NCBI GenBank assembly: GCA_021521415.1
Contig: JAIQDT010002846.1
Location: 124,001 to 188,000, forward strand
DNA: 64,000 nucleotides
Origin: Bidens hawaiensis
Taxonomy: Eukaryota > Streptophyta > Magnoliopsida > Asterales > Asteraceae
Direction: 5' to 3'
Position 1 is the stretch's first letter, and every line of letters begins with the position of its first letter. This document shows, one piece after another, positions 32,726-45,310 of this stretch. The notes beneath the pieces were generated by a model. It was given only the letters and a program-made list of their open reading frames with translations, was not told the DNA's origin and ran no database searches. The translations under genes and the position numbers were made by a program.

Positions 32726-33420
32726 TTTTACAATTCAAATATATATTCTTTTACAGAAAAATGCTCATTATTTTTGGAAAATGCATATCATTCGAGTACT
32801 AGGCATGCATTTCTTATTTATGTACGGTTTTCTTCGCACACACCTAAATCTGCACAAGGAACATGTAGAACCTAATGATTATATAACAGCTTACATCAAA
32901 TATATGAAATGATAATTAAATATTAGTTTCTTTAAACTCACACCCTAAGAACAAATTCCATGTTATTTCAATTCTTGAACCTTTCACATCATGAACACTC
33001 AGAAATCCAAAATGAACCAAGATCCAACTAGGATTCATAATTCAAAAGGCCTAAAGGTCTCACAAATTGCACAATATATTATTGTTGTTGTAACCATGAA
33101 TCCCATCTTAAATATACCCTTTTGAGTTTTGATGATTAATTAATGTTTATTATTTAGAAAAAAAGAATCCAATTACATAAAAAAAAACATACATACATTG
33201 CCACTGTTTGAGAGATCAGACCCACTAGTTGATTTTCATAATTTTCATAGCAAGTAAATCATGAGCAATTATTTTAAATATAACCAAATAATTATAACTA
33301 AACAAAATAATAAAAAGAAAAAAAAAGTAAATAAAGAGAGAGAGAGAAAGTAGGTGTGTACCTTGCGTAGATTGCCAAAAAGAAAGAAAGGATTTTCATG
33401 TGACACGAGGGGTTTATATA
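32726..33420 (-). promoter_or_regulatory. 5' leader and promoter of the Gag1-like gene
   Basis: On the minus strand TATATAAACC at 33420-33411 is a good TATA box. About 60 bp downstream, CTACGCAAG|GTACAC (around 33360) looks like a splice donor, so the 5' UTR probably contains an intron ending close to the ATG. A GA-rich run (33310-33350) lies inside it. Confidence 0.55.
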
Positions 33421-34526
33421 GACACTTTTATTGTGAATTTTTATTTTATTTATTTAATATTTAATTATTAACATTTTTCTTGGTGAAAACGTCTTTGTCA
33501 ATCCGTGGTCTAGTTCCGGACCCCTTGCTTCATCACGAGTGGATCTTGTCTGGATATCTTGAAGTTGTTCTGTTTTTGTTTGACCAAATGACGAAATTGC
33601 CCCTTGGATTTTACATTTGAGTCTTGCTTAGGTGAGGTCAAGTTGGTCATTTTAAATATGCCCACCGAAAATGACCTATTTTTTTAATTTTAATTTTTAC
33701 GTTTTCTCTTCGTAAAAGTTAAGTAGTACAAATTTTGTAATGTTGTATCATTGTGACAATAATAACTAAAGTACAAGACTCTTCAATTATTTTAGTTTAC
33801 TAATTTGGCATACACGTTTTCAACAATAATTTATGGTGACGTCACGTATATTAATAATTACTGAATACATGAATTATTTTCTGTTTTTTGAATACTTTGT
33901 TTTTCTTCATTACGCACGTTTTTCTTTTTATATTACTATTTATTATTTTACTTTTACTTTTTTAAATATGATATCATTTTCCAATCATTTAAGTAAATGA
34001 GATGTATTTACATATGGTTGGTTGTAAAAATCTTGACTGGACGTTGGTTAACCGTTAATTAATCCTAATTAATTCTTATTAAGCATCAATTAATCGTTAG
34101 TTTTCATTCCATCGTCTGACTAACGATTAACAATTGATACAACTCTTCTAGTTATTGCGGCAATAATAGAGTTGTGATATTATGTTAGGTAAGGCTAACA
34201 AGGTATATTGTTATTGTTATTATGTATTGCTTTACCATGAAGTGAGGCAAATGGTAATAAACACCGATGAATCTATCCTAAAGATAAAGTGAAGTAACAT
34301 AAGTTATGTCACACTGAATGTTTCTATACACATAGTTATAGCCATGGTTGTAAAAATCGTGTCTAGGCGCCGAGTACTTAACGAGTAATCCCCGCCTAGG
34401 CCGATTTCTCGGTAAGCCATCCCCAAGTACTCATCGACTAAGGCCGAGTACTCCCAACTCCCCAATTGGCTGTTTCGTATCCGTCTAGCGACTTTTGCAA
34501 CTTTCCTTATAGCATGTGACAACTTA
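33421..34526. other. Intergenic, decayed repeats
   Basis: No gene is seen. Two places (34020-34150 and 34345-34520) start with GGTTGTAAAAATC and continue with self-complementary words, the second with CTAGGCGCCGAGTAC and CCGAGTACTC. They look like two members of one small non-autonomous family. TTA at 34524-34526 belongs to the next element. Confidence 0.5.
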
Positions 34527-35484
34527 GGGTATGTTTGGCAAAACTAGTTGGAAGCTGGTAGCTGTTATCTGTAGCTTTTTAGATATATTTAGGTGTTTGG
34601 CAGAGTAGCTGGAGCTTTTTAGATATATTTAGGTATTTGGCAGAGTAGCTAGAGCTTTTAATAAAATTAATTGGGTGCCAGCGCGGTGCGGTGTAGTGCG
34701 CGCGCAACCTGAGATCAACCGCATAATCAGCATCAGTATGTGATTCACTTGATATTAGTGCATGCATAACCCGAATGCAGACGTGTACTTCGTGCAAAGA
34801 CAGCAAGCGTGTAATCGTGGCGAAAATCAAGAAACAAAACTAAAATATACAGTAATTTCAAATAGATAGTTTTTTAAAACAACCTCTTTTGAGTTGAAAC
34901 CCTTTCCGACTCGACACCGTTTTTAATCTGAAACATGTTCTGGCCTGGCCCATTTTGACCCAAAACCGTACCGACACGAACTAAACTAAATTAATTTTTT
35001 TTATCGACTCGTTCCGACACTAATTTGGTCTTACACATGACCCGAGCTCTTCTGACTCGACTTATTGCCAATCGTAACCGGTAAAGAAGTATATCAATAT
35101 CATACTCAAATTAAAGATAATAAAATGCTCTTTTTTATAATGTAATGTATTTAAAAAAATATTAACGTGTGAAAAAGTTATGGACTTTTAAAGAGTCATG
35201 GGGGTAGTTAGTTTTAAATAAAGATAAAATATGTAACTATTATATAAATTAAAAAACGTTGATAAAAGTTCAAGTACCAAAATTGTAAATTTAATTGTAA
35301 AAGCTTGTAGCTTTTCTCAAACGCTAGTAGTAGTAGCTGTTTAGAAAAAGAGTTTTTTTCTTATAATACAAAAGCTTCAAGCCTATTGAACTAAACAAGG
35401 CTTTTTGTTAAATAAGAGCTTTTTTTTAAAGTTTGAAGTTTAAAGCTCCTAAAAACTCCTAAAAACTTATCGTAAAACACACCC
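34527..35484. mobile_element. Tourist-like element, 958 bp
   Basis: The left end GGGTATGTTTGGC and the inverted right end (minus strand GGGTGTGTTTTACG) are flanked by TTA at 34524-34526 and 35485-35487, which suggests PIF/Harbinger. A 38-bp subterminal unit (AGCTTTTTAGATATATTTAGG...GCAGAGTAGCT) is repeated in tandem at about 34575-34650. A block at 34880-35060, rich in GACTCGAC/CCGACACG words, is probably a later insertion. Confidence 0.65.
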
Positions 35485-35487
35485 TTA

Positions 35488-35661
35488 ATCAATTACTAAT
35501 GACCACGATGGATACTTTTGTGCACTTTCACTTAACTAGATTCATGGGTGAACTTCGAGGAATGGAGTCACATGATACTAGTAAAATATTTATATGTTAT
35601 GTCATATGTGTACTGAAAATTCCGATTGCATCATATATTTCCGCATGTGCTCGTAAGTTAT
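35488..35661. other. Short spacer
   Basis: No feature seen. GTAAGTTAT at 35653-35661 is the left 9-bp target duplication of the next element. Confidence 0.6.
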
Positions 35662-38441
35662 GAGATAATGACCAAAATGACCCACTTTATCAACAACATT
35701 CCTTAACTAATTCACTCAAATCAAAAATACTTAAAATGGTCACTTTCTAAACTGCCGGATCCAACATATTATAACTGGCATCCGACAAATCTATTTGACA
35801 CCCTTCCATTTTTGAACCAACCACATCTAGACACATATACACTTAAACGATCGGCCATAAATCTATTCTGTCGGGCTTCATATATATTCCGTTGGGCTTT
35901 ATATCTATTCTGTCAGGCCTCAATATCTATTTCGTCGGGCTTCATTTTCGTATGTAATATTTATAACACCCCAACCCGGAATAGGCTGACGTGTCACATC
36001 ATACCGTGGTATACAGAGACATAAGACATAATTCCGCCACCTAGCAATCTTCATAAGCATCCTAAAGTTTACTTCACTTTATCCATTCCGCCCAAAGCAA
36101 CCTGTGAACCTGTGGGGGGAAAAGGTTACAGAATGAGCCGAATGCCCAATACGGATGAAAGGCTTAAATAATGATGCAATAAAAAAAACAAGTATAACAA
36201 GATAGCGTAACATAAATGATATGATGCAAAGTATGCAAGCCAATAAATAAAGTAAATCGTATCATACAGATGATACCCATGAGCCGAAAACATATAACAT
36301 ACCAGTGGGGTTACATAGTCCTGCAGAACTATGCACCCAAAATAGTGCGATGGGGTGTTGGCATACACTCAGCCATCCACAATCATACCATACATATCTA
36401 TATAGCCTAGGATCGATCCATACGCCTCCTAATAGCTGTGGGCCACACTTGCCCATAAGAGATGTCGTGAACTAATCTCTCCGTCACGGAAGGAGCACAC
36501 AACATCAATGCCACATTGTTGTGCCCGTGGGACACTCCACAGGAAGCGTAGAACTCAGGGTACCAGAGTATCAGCAAACGCAGGTAACACGCTCAAAGTA
36601 CAAACAGTATCAACAAATATCTATACAGTGTAATAAGTAACGGAACATGCGATATTGAGTACAAACTAAAGAAATAATTATCACATGCATACAATATCAA
36701 TCTATATTTTGAGTCTCAACGACCATAACCGGATCCTGAAGCAAAATAAATTAGATCCGATTTATATTCCAAAGACGTTTAGGAGTTCCAAAAGAACGTG
36801 ATACATCAACGGGGTTTAATTAACAACTGATCACAACAATATAAGTGGAGGGTAAGAATCCGTACCTTAAATGATAGTTCACAACGGTATTAGACTTGTT
36901 CTTACTAAAGGAATTGCGATGGCCTACAAGTAATTTATATTCTGTAAGATTTATAAAACCAAATTACAAGGGTATAATTCAAGTTCATGTGTACTCTTAT
37001 TATTTACTGTACATTAGTTACTGTCAATCAAAATACGTTAATTTATTATAATACAAATTTCTTAAGGACTCAACCATTTAATGTATAAGCTCAAACTAAG
37101 TATTATTGAATCCTGTATGTATTATATTATGTTTATAGTTTTAATATAGTTAATAAGGTTTTTGTCCCCTACGTATCGTGAGGGTTTTAAGAAAAACATA
37201 ATTTACAATTTATGATCTATGATCTATGTATTAATAAATATAAAGTTTAGTTAAAAATATAAAGTGTAAATAAAGGTTTGGGATAGATATAAACTTTCAA
37301 AAATATTTGTTTTAGAACTCCAATCTTCTTTAAACATTTGGTTATATTAGTTGTCCCGCTACCAAAACTCCTTCTAAGTTCTAACTTAAACAAGACCATT
37401 CGAAGTACAGTAATTTAATACACAGATACGCGGGGTTGAAGCCTACCTGCGGAAATCGTCGAAGGGTAGCGGTGGAGATAAGTGTCGCCCGAAAATATGC
37501 AACAATGGTGATAGGAGTTATTGCCGCGGTGGAGACGAACAGATGGATGTTTATTTGTGTTGTTTTGGATTTGGTAGGGCTGTCGGAGATGATGTTCTCA
37601 TCGCTGGAAAATAAATGGCGTCCTTCATGCTCGGTTTCATGGCGTCGTCCGTTTTGATTTTTGCGATGTCGCGCATCTTCGTCTTTGTCGGTTTAAGGGG
37701 GTAGTGACGGAGAGGCTAGACGAGAACTGGCAACAGAGTCATTTCTTAATTTATATTCGATTAAGAACCTTCTTGAAGGCCAGCTAGTAGGCTGAAAACG
37801 GCAGATTGCCGGTAGTTTGCAGGCGGCGGGACGCCGTACAGGAGAGCGGCTTGCAGCAGAGTCGGTTCTTTTCTATTGTATTCCTTTTATAATATTTTTT
37901 TTTCTTACTTTTTGTTTGATCACATTTAACGTACTGACACACATAATACATATATTTTTGTTTTTTTTTTATTCTTTTTAATTAGCTTTCTTTTTTATTT
38001 TATTTTAAATATATTGTTGTTTTATTAAAATATTATTTATTTAATTCTTTACCTTTACCGTTCAAACTTTCCATTTTTTGCTGTATATATATATATATAT
38101 CTTTTTATCATTCTATTATTATTAACGTTTATATTTTCAGGATATTTCAATATTATTCTGCCGGCTCCGACAATAATGATATGAAGCCTAAGAGAATAGA
38201 TATAAAATCCGAAAGAATAGATATCAAGGCCGGCGGAATAGATTTATGGTCGACCGTTTAAGTGCATACGTGTCTAGATGTGATTGGTTTAAAAACGGAA
38301 GGGTGTCAAATAGATTTGTCGGATGCCAGTTCTAATATGTTGGATCTGACCGTTTAGAAAGTGACCATTTTGAGTATTTTTGGTTTGATGGGGTTAGTTA
38401 AAGAATGTTGTAGGTAAAAAGGCCATTTTGGTCATTACTAT
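35662..38441. mobile_element. Mutator-like element with ~290-bp inverted repeats, 2.78 kb
   Basis: Long terminal inverted repeats (about 35662-35960 and 38140-38441) align over nearly 300 bp with most bases matching, including CAACATATTA.AACTGGCATC and GACAAATCTATTTGACACCC. They are flanked by the exact 9-bp duplication GTAAGTTAT (35653-35661 and 38442-38450), the hallmark of Mutator-like elements. Each repeat ends inward in about four direct copies of a ~22-bp unit (CTATTCTGTCGGGCTTCATAT). The ~2.2-kb interior has no transposase frame, so the element is non-autonomous. It begins TAACACCCCAACCCGG at about 35966, which may be a nested older repeat. Confidence 0.9.
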
Positions 38442-38581
38442 GTAAGTTATTCAATGTCACATCATTAAAGTGACATGAAGCGCGAGAGCGAGCCAAAATA
38501 TGAATTATTAAGCTTATTTCATCAACATGCTTAAGAAAAGGTAACATATATCAAGAATTACTAAGCTCACTAGTAGATAAG

Positions 38582-38856
38582 TATAGAGGGAGGGTAGCAA
38601 AGCTACCCACGAGTCCCTTATCCGATTCGCGGATCGTCAAAAGACATCCCCCACCCACGAATCCCTTAATCTGACCTGCGGATTGTCAAAATACATCCGC
38701 GCAAGGAACACGTGGGCCGACAAGGCCACCCACACCCCAAGACATGCTTCGCGGACCTCCAACTATAACCCGCGGATTACCAATGAACATCCGCGGGAGG
38801 AACCCACAAGCAACAAGAGACTCATCACGCACATGATCCCCACGTGATATGGAAGA
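38582..38856 (+). mobile_element. Solo gypsy LTR, left part (split by a copia element)
   Basis: First 275 bp of a solo LTR that resumes at 42945. ATAAG (38577-38581) before it matches ATAAG (43461-43465) after its far end, a 5-bp target duplication. It begins TATAGAGGG rather than TG, consistent with a G-to-A change. GGATTGTCAAAA..CATCC words are repeated within it. Confidence 0.8.
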
Positions 38857-41800
38857 TAATAATTTTTGTTATTAAGGTTTGATATATTGAATTTTCGATA
38901 TTGTATCCTTACAATTAAAAGACACTCCTTTATATAATAAGGAGGCATATGAAAACAAGGAAAAGAAAATAATTAAGGCTACAAGTTTGGAACAAAAAAT
39001 GGAGAGAATAAAGGAGAATAAATCTTGTCCATTACTCCCCCTCAAGTTGGCGCATGGAGGTTTACAATGCCCAACGTGTCAAGTAGGGACTGTAGGCTTT
39101 GGGTCCCTAATGGTTTGGTGAAGACGTCTGCGATTTGTTCCTTTGTGTTGATCGCCATGGGCTGTATGTCTTTTGACTCAACTCGTTCTCTAACAAAACA
39201 ACAATCCATTTCGACATGTTTAGTACGTTCATGGAAGACGGGGTTGTTGGCAATGTGTCTAGCGGCTTGGTTGTCACAAAAGAGTTGTTTGTTATTTTAA
39301 TAACCATCTCATCCACAAGATTTCACTTACGGTGGATGCCATAGCTCGGTATTCAGCTTCTGCGGAAGAGCGGGAAACAACTGATTGTTTCTTTGACTTC
39401 CAAGATATAGGTGATCCTCCTAAAAGAAGAAGATATCCTGTTCTCGACCTTCTAGTAATGGGACATCCAAGCCAATCGGCGTCACAATAGGCTATGAGAT
39501 TTGTTCCTCCATCTTTGGTAAGTAAGATGCCTTGTCAGGGTGTCGCTTTTAAATACCGTAGGACTCGGTTTGCAGCTTCGAGATGACTTTCTCGTGGGTC
39601 ACTAACAAACTGACTTAAGACATTAACGGAGTAAGTGATATCAGGTCTCGTTGCTTGTAAATAAAGGAGTCTCCCAACGAGTCTCCTATATCGGTTGGCG
39701 TCCACACGAGTTTCGCCTTCTCGTTTGTCTAGTTTTAAATTTTGTTCCATGGGAAATAAACTCGGCCGACAACCTAACATACCCGTGTCTTCAAGGATGT
39801 CCAATGTGTACTTTCGTTGACTAAGAACCATGCCTTGTTTCGTTCGAGCAACTTCAGTGCCAAGAAAGAACTTCAAGGGACCAAGATCTTTGATGCTGAA
39901 TTCCTTGTTGAGAAAAATTTTTGGTCTCTTGAATTTTGTTGATGTCGTTTCTGATGATGATAACATTATCAACATAGATAAGGGCAGTAACAAAAACACC
40001 TTCTCTTTTAAACACGAATAAAGAGTGATCTGCTTTTGATTGTTCGAATTCAAGTCTCTTTAAGAAGGTGGTGAATTTTTTAAACCAATGTCTCGAAGCT
40101 TGCTTAAGCCCATAAAGTGACTTTTTGAGTTTGCAAACCTGGTTGTCATCTTATTTACCGAAACCTTGAGGAATCTTCATGTAGATGTCTTCATGTAAAT
40201 CTCTATGTAAGAAAGCATTGTTCACATCTAATTGGTGAATATGCCATTTTCGTTTTACCGCAACGGCTAAGAGACTCCGAACGGTTACTAGTTTTGCAAC
40301 CGGTGCAAAGGTATCATGGAAGTCGATGCCTTCCATTTGTGTGAAACCTTTGGCGACGAGACGAGCTTTGTACCGTTCTATTTCTCCATTCGGTTTGTAT
40401 TTTATCTTGTACACCCACTTCGAGCCAATGACATGTTTTCCCTTTGGCAATTCTTCCAATGTCCAAGTAACGTTTGTTCAAGAGCTCGAATTTCGGTTTG
40501 CATGGCTTCAACCCATTTTGGATTGTGAACTGCTTGACCGAAATGTTTTGGCTCATTATTTTTAGTAATGGCCGTCAAAAAAGCTTTACGAGAGTTAGTA
40601 AAATTATCATAAGAAACAAAATGTGCCAAGGGGTGTACCGTTGAGGGGATTTGATCGGAGCTAGACGATGAATGCTCTTGGTCTAATGATGGGGGAAGCT
40701 TCACTTGATAGTCTTTCAAATAAGGAGGTGCTGTTCTGTTGCGTTTGGGTCGTTCAGAAGGTGCTTGAACAGGTTCAAAATTTTCACTTTCGGATGTTGA
40801 GTCAAAACCGATGGCATCAGTTCCCGTGGACTCATTTTCAGATATTGGGCTAGAAGATATAGCCTCTTAATTAGTATTGGATGGGCTCGTCAAGTCTCCT
40901 GGGCTATTTGTTTGTGGGCTTGTGATTTCTTCTTTTTTAGAATATTGTTGGTCAAAGTTGGCTGATTGAATTAAATCATTAATTGGCTCATCATTTTGGT
41001 GCATTGGAAATTTGTTTGCATCAACAGTAGCTTCAACTTCCCGAATTCTTGGCCAAATAAAAATTTCTTCTTTATTCTTTGAGATATCAACTTTTCTGAA
41101 GGGAAAAACATCTTCTATAAACTTCACGTCTCTAGTTATGAGAATCTTTTTGTGTTGAAGGTCAAGAATTTTGTAACCTTTTGTGTCCGGTGGATAACCT
41201 AAAAAAATTCCGGGCCTCCCCCTTATCTCAAATTTATCGCCCTTTGTCTCCGTGCTTCGATAATACACAAGGCAACCAAAAACTTTTAAGTGTTCATAAC
41301 TAGGACTTTCGTTGTGTATTAATTCGTAGGGCGTTTTACCATCAATAACATCAGATGGAAGCCGATTTATTATATGGGTTGCCGTTAATATGCACTCCCC
41401 CCAAAACCTAGTGGGGAGATTAGCCTCGAACATTAACGCCCTTGCCGTTTCTAAAAGGTGCTGGTGTTTTCTTTCCACCACACCATTTTGTTGGGGTGTG
41501 TGTGGACACGTTGTTTCCAACAAAATTCCCTCTTTGGCATAAAATCATGCATTTTATTAGATGTAAACTCCCCTCCATTGTCACACCTTACTCGTTTAAT
41601 ATTCTTTTCAAATTGTACTAGAACCATTTTATGAAAATCAATTAAACGTGTACTTGCTTCATGCTTATGTTTGAGAAGAAAAACCCATGTGGCCCGGCTA
41701 AAAATCATCGACAATGGTAAGAAAATAGTTGGCTTTTGTGAAAGATGGCGTTCGATACTTTCCCCACACATCACAATGTATGAGTTCAAAACAAGCACTA

Positions 41801-42939
41801 GTTTTTGTAGTGCTAATAGGAAAGGGCAATCTAGTAAATTTTGCTTTAACGCAAGAATCACAAACACCCCTTGAGTTTGAAGAAGCATTCTTAATAAAAC
41901 CAACATTAGAAAATTTAGAGACGGAGGCATGACCTAATCTCTTATGCCACGTCTCAACCATTGCCATCATTGCTTGCCTCTCGGTTCCCATCATCTCCAT
42001 CTTGTATAGACCTTTGATACATTCACCCCCTCCAATCAATTCCCTTGAACGTAAACCCTGTATGACAAAGAAACTGGGAAAGAATGTCACAGCACATTGT
42101 AAGTTGTTTGCTAATTTACTAACCGACATTAAGTTGCATTTGAATTCGGGAACGTGTAATATATTTTTAATGTTTACTCCGTTTGGTAGGGTGTAGTCCC
42201 CACGACCCTCAACGGGTATTGTTGCGCCATTAGGTATTACGACGGGAGTTTCATAATTCCCTTTTGTTATGTTTTTTAGTAAAGAATCATTGTAAGTAAA
42301 ATGCTCGGTGGCACCCGAGTCCATTATCCAGATACCTTCTTGATTGATTTTACTTACAATGTTTGCAGCCAGTGTGCCTTCTTCCTCTAGGATTTGTTCC
42401 TTGTTTCCAAAGAACTTAATGAACTGTTGGTACTGCTCGTCGTTTAGTCCCGGTATAGGGCTTGCTTCGTTTTCAAAACACGCAGCCCTCGGTTTGGTTG
42501 TTTTTCTTTTGCCCGGCCACCATTCCGGGTAACCAATGCGCTTGAAGCAACCATCTTTGTTGTGGCCATTTTTGCCACAAAAATCACAATGATCGACTGG
42601 TTCATTAATATTGTGTTTAATACCATATCTTGGTACAAACGACTGGCCTTGGTCTTGTTTGCCTTCTTCATTCTTGCCGTCGGCTGCCATGAAACTAGTT
42701 TTTTTTTTGTTTTGTTTTGGGTTTAGGATCTAAACTTGCTCTGATGCCATAATAATTTTTGTTATTATGGTATGATATATTGAATTTCCGATATTGTATC
42801 CTTACAATTAAAAGACATTCCTTTATATAATAAGGAGGCATATGAAAACAAGGAAAAGGAAATAATTAAGGCAACAAGTTTGGAACAAAAAATGGAGAGA
42901 ATAAAGGAATAAATAAAGGAGAATAAATCTTGTCCATTA
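38857..42939 (-). mobile_element. Degenerate Ty1/copia element nested in the solo LTR
   Basis: LTR-like direct repeats at 38857-39034 (178 bp) and 42750-42939 (190 bp; one extra 12-bp duplication) flank a minus-strand pol. Target duplication is GAAGA (38852-38856) versus GACGA (42940-42944), one mismatch. The primer site TGGCATCAGAGC (initiator tRNA-Met type) abuts the 5' LTR at 42749-42738, and a GAGGGGGAGT purine tract abuts the 3' LTR. LTRs begin TA and end TA instead of TG...CA. Most of gag is missing: only about 50 nt separate the primer site from a start codon leading straight into the zinc knuckle. Confidence 0.88.
39040..42690 (-). pseudogene. Broken copia gag(partial)-pol
   Basis: Domains in order on the minus strand: CCHC zinc knuckle (CDFCGKNGHNKDGC) near 42580; protease DSG (WIMDSGATEHF) near 42310; integrase His/Cys region (HKRLGHAS, CDSCVKAKF) near 41900; integrase core continuing in another frame at 41451-41720 and again at 40867-41523 (PQQNGVVERKHQ). 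Reverse transcriptase is split across 40151-40459 ([12 protein letters not shown]) and 39535-40053 (IKDLGPLKFFLG). RNase H remains are at 39100-39534. At least four frame changes separate these pieces, so no functional polyprotein is possible. Confidence 0.9.
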
Positions 42940-42944
42940 GACGA

Positions 42945-43460
42945 GCAGTTGTAACAAATTATTTCTAGAAGATTCCCTCAATACCTTCTGACAGCGACAT
43001 CGACCAATGGAAATGCGACACCTGGACACGTAATGGCCATCCCACGATGGGCACAGATAATGGCTACCCCATAAACGGGTCCGGGTTGTCACATCCAACG
43101 AAGGCTCGACACGTGTCCATTCAGGAGAAGAGGAAATAACTCGATAGTGACAACTCCACCAATCACCTTCCCTCCACCTTCGGCTATAAATACGAAGATC
43201 ATCTCTTCAAGGTATTCATTCACACTCTCAAGCCTTACGCAATATACCGGTACTCGTATTATTTCCGATTAGAATACAGTACTGATTCTCACGCCGGAGG
43301 GTGGTTACGGGAGACCCCCCACGCTGTCCTTCCCGTAACGAGACTCAACGGTGTTCTGTTTTGCAGGCACTAGCTTGGATCTGTTCTCATAGCGCTTCGG
43401 TGTACTCACATCTGGGGAAATATCAAATCGGACTATCCAGTTTGATCTAGTGTTTCTTCA
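42945..43460 (+). mobile_element. Solo gypsy LTR, right part
   Basis: Last 516 bp of the interrupted LTR, ending TGTTTCTTCA, the same terminus the two Tat LTRs have in sense orientation. It shares with them GATTCTCACGCCGGAGGGTGG-type wording (about 43276) and has a TATA-like GGCTATAAATACG at about 43183-43195. Total solo LTR length is about 791 bp. No internal gypsy sequence remains, as expected after recombination between LTRs. Confidence 0.82.
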
Positions 43461-43465
43461 ATAAG

Positions 43466-43833
43466 CATGGAAAAAAACCGCCCCATGTGGGAATCTAGTA
43501 ATACTAATTATATATAGTATTTAGTTGCTTAAATGAAAATTATGTAAGCAAATCATTCCTTCATGCTAATGAGCTTAGTAAATCTCTGTGGTTATACACT
43601 CTCCATATATGTTATCATTTCTTGAACCTACTACAACTGCTGTGAAGATGAACATCATTTGCCTTGCTTCCATATCAATTACTTAAAAAAAATAGATGTT
43701 TTTGTTAGAAAGTGTTAAAAAGGCAAACTACCCTCATGTGCAAGACACATGACAAGGTTTAATGGAAAAAAACTAACAGCCGTTAGCGGCATAGACGAAA
43801 CGTGTTAAACTTTTTTCAACATAAATGACATCC
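43466..43833. other. Intergenic, no gene seen
   Basis: AT-rich DNA with no credible open frame or recognisable repeat. Confidence 0.5.
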
Positions 43834-44942
43834 TTTGGAAATACCTTTACTAAAAGTCACCACCTGAAAATTGATAAAAACATAAAGAATGAAAAGCGTA
43901 ATTCACTCTTTTTTAAAGACAAAATTTAAAGTATATATCTTCTTTCGACGGGTCACGTACTTTAATCAAAATAAGGCAATCCTCTTATGTATCGTCTCAT
44001 GATAAAAAAAAAACTTTTATTTTTTTTCGTCTGGACGGTTTAGCAATATCAAAAACGTTTCTAGCACGGTTTTTATAATCATTTTGCCATGTACACAGTT
44101 TGCTACACCACACTAAGTTACGAACTCAATAAAAAACCGACACAAAACATTTGGGTTCGTTGAGTTAGCATGCAAAATAGTTGAATCTGTTGACAAGGCA
44201 AGCAAATTAGCTTGGTCAAAACTAGCTCCTGTTCCTTTTTTTCCCCTTGAAATGTTCTGGTTTCGGTTAACCAAAGTCTAAACTGGTTCTTGCCCAAACA
44301 GGTTCTAGTTTCCATAAAATCGGTTTTCAAGACGAAAGTATTGGAAGTTAATCCTGAAACGAGTTATTGAGGAAATTAAAGGGGGAAGAGAAAGTATTTT
44401 AGTATTGGAAGTTAATCCTGAAACGAGTTATTGAGGAACCTAAAGGGGCTAAGTGAAAGTATTTTAGTACGCTTATTTAAAATGGTAAGAATAACAAAAG
44501 TTATTTAGTTTTCTAAAATAAGTTTTATTGTTTTACAAGTTGATAGTTTTAGTATAAATAAATGGTTAAGGTTTATGTAATTTGCAACAGTCGAGAATTA
44601 TATTAATGCAGAGAAAGAGTCAATCTTTGTTGAGATCAAAGTTTTGTGTTCGTATTCTGGGGCTTGATTTCTAACAAAATAGGGATTAGTTTGGTTCCAA
44701 ACTAGTTCCGGTTTTTGATCACTTTGTTTTGGTTTTAACTAAGTCAACATTGGGGGTTCCCAAACCGGTGTCAAACCTATGGTTTGGTTTGGAATTAGTT
44801 TCGGTTCTTGTTGTATCGGTTTGGGGTCTTTTGGCTCGGAAACTGGTTTTTTTTTTTGTAGAACACCTGTGATAAAACAAATTCTAATAAAAACATAATG
44901 AAATCACTATCATGTACTAAAAGTCTAAAACCAACACATAAA
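43834..44942. repeat. 1.1-kb direct repeat, copy 1
   Basis: From TTTGGAAATACC to ACCAACACATAAA this stretch matches 45736-46826 in the same orientation with many substitutions and small indels. Shared words include GACGGTTTAGCAATATCA, TTGAGTTAGCATG and TAGAACACCTGT. It has no coding content; a short inner duplication (TATTTTAGTATTGGAAGTTAATCC) occurs at about 44340-44460 in this copy only. Confidence 0.8.
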
Positions 44943-45084
44943 TAACTCTAGATAACTAAAACGAGTGTATACTAGTAACAACCACCTATCAAGATAACTT
45001 TCTATGTTCACAAATTAATACTATTTATTGGAACAACGTTAGATGGTAACTTATAACTTCCGTCTATTTCTGTCACAACACCGG

Positions 45085-45310
45085 AAACCAGAGTGTCTTA
45101 TGCCACACATGCCTGACCAAATACAAAGCTTATGGTATCCATTTTCTCCCCATAAATTCTGGTTGATCCAGTAAGGCTTATTACCAGACCATGTATCGAA
45201 AAACCATTAGCGCCATACCCGACTATGAACACACCGTGGCTCACGTGCTTCTTCGAGCAGATTTACAGACACGACACCCCGCTGATGTAGCTTTGCATGA
45301 ACACCAGGTT
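45085..45310 (-). pseudogene. RD19/cathepsin F-like cysteine protease fragment
   Basis: Translating the minus strand gives FMQSYISGVSC, a stop, then HVSHGVFIVGYGANG and NKPYWINQNLWGENGY...CGI. These match the C-terminal catalytic part of plant papain-family RD19-type proteases, with the active-site His in the HGV block and Asn region in QNLWG (usually KNSWG). An in-frame stop after GVSCL, the altered KNSWG block and loss of everything upstream show a dead fragment. It lies in the spacer between the two 1.1-kb repeats, suggesting a captured or duplicated exon. Confidence 0.78.
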
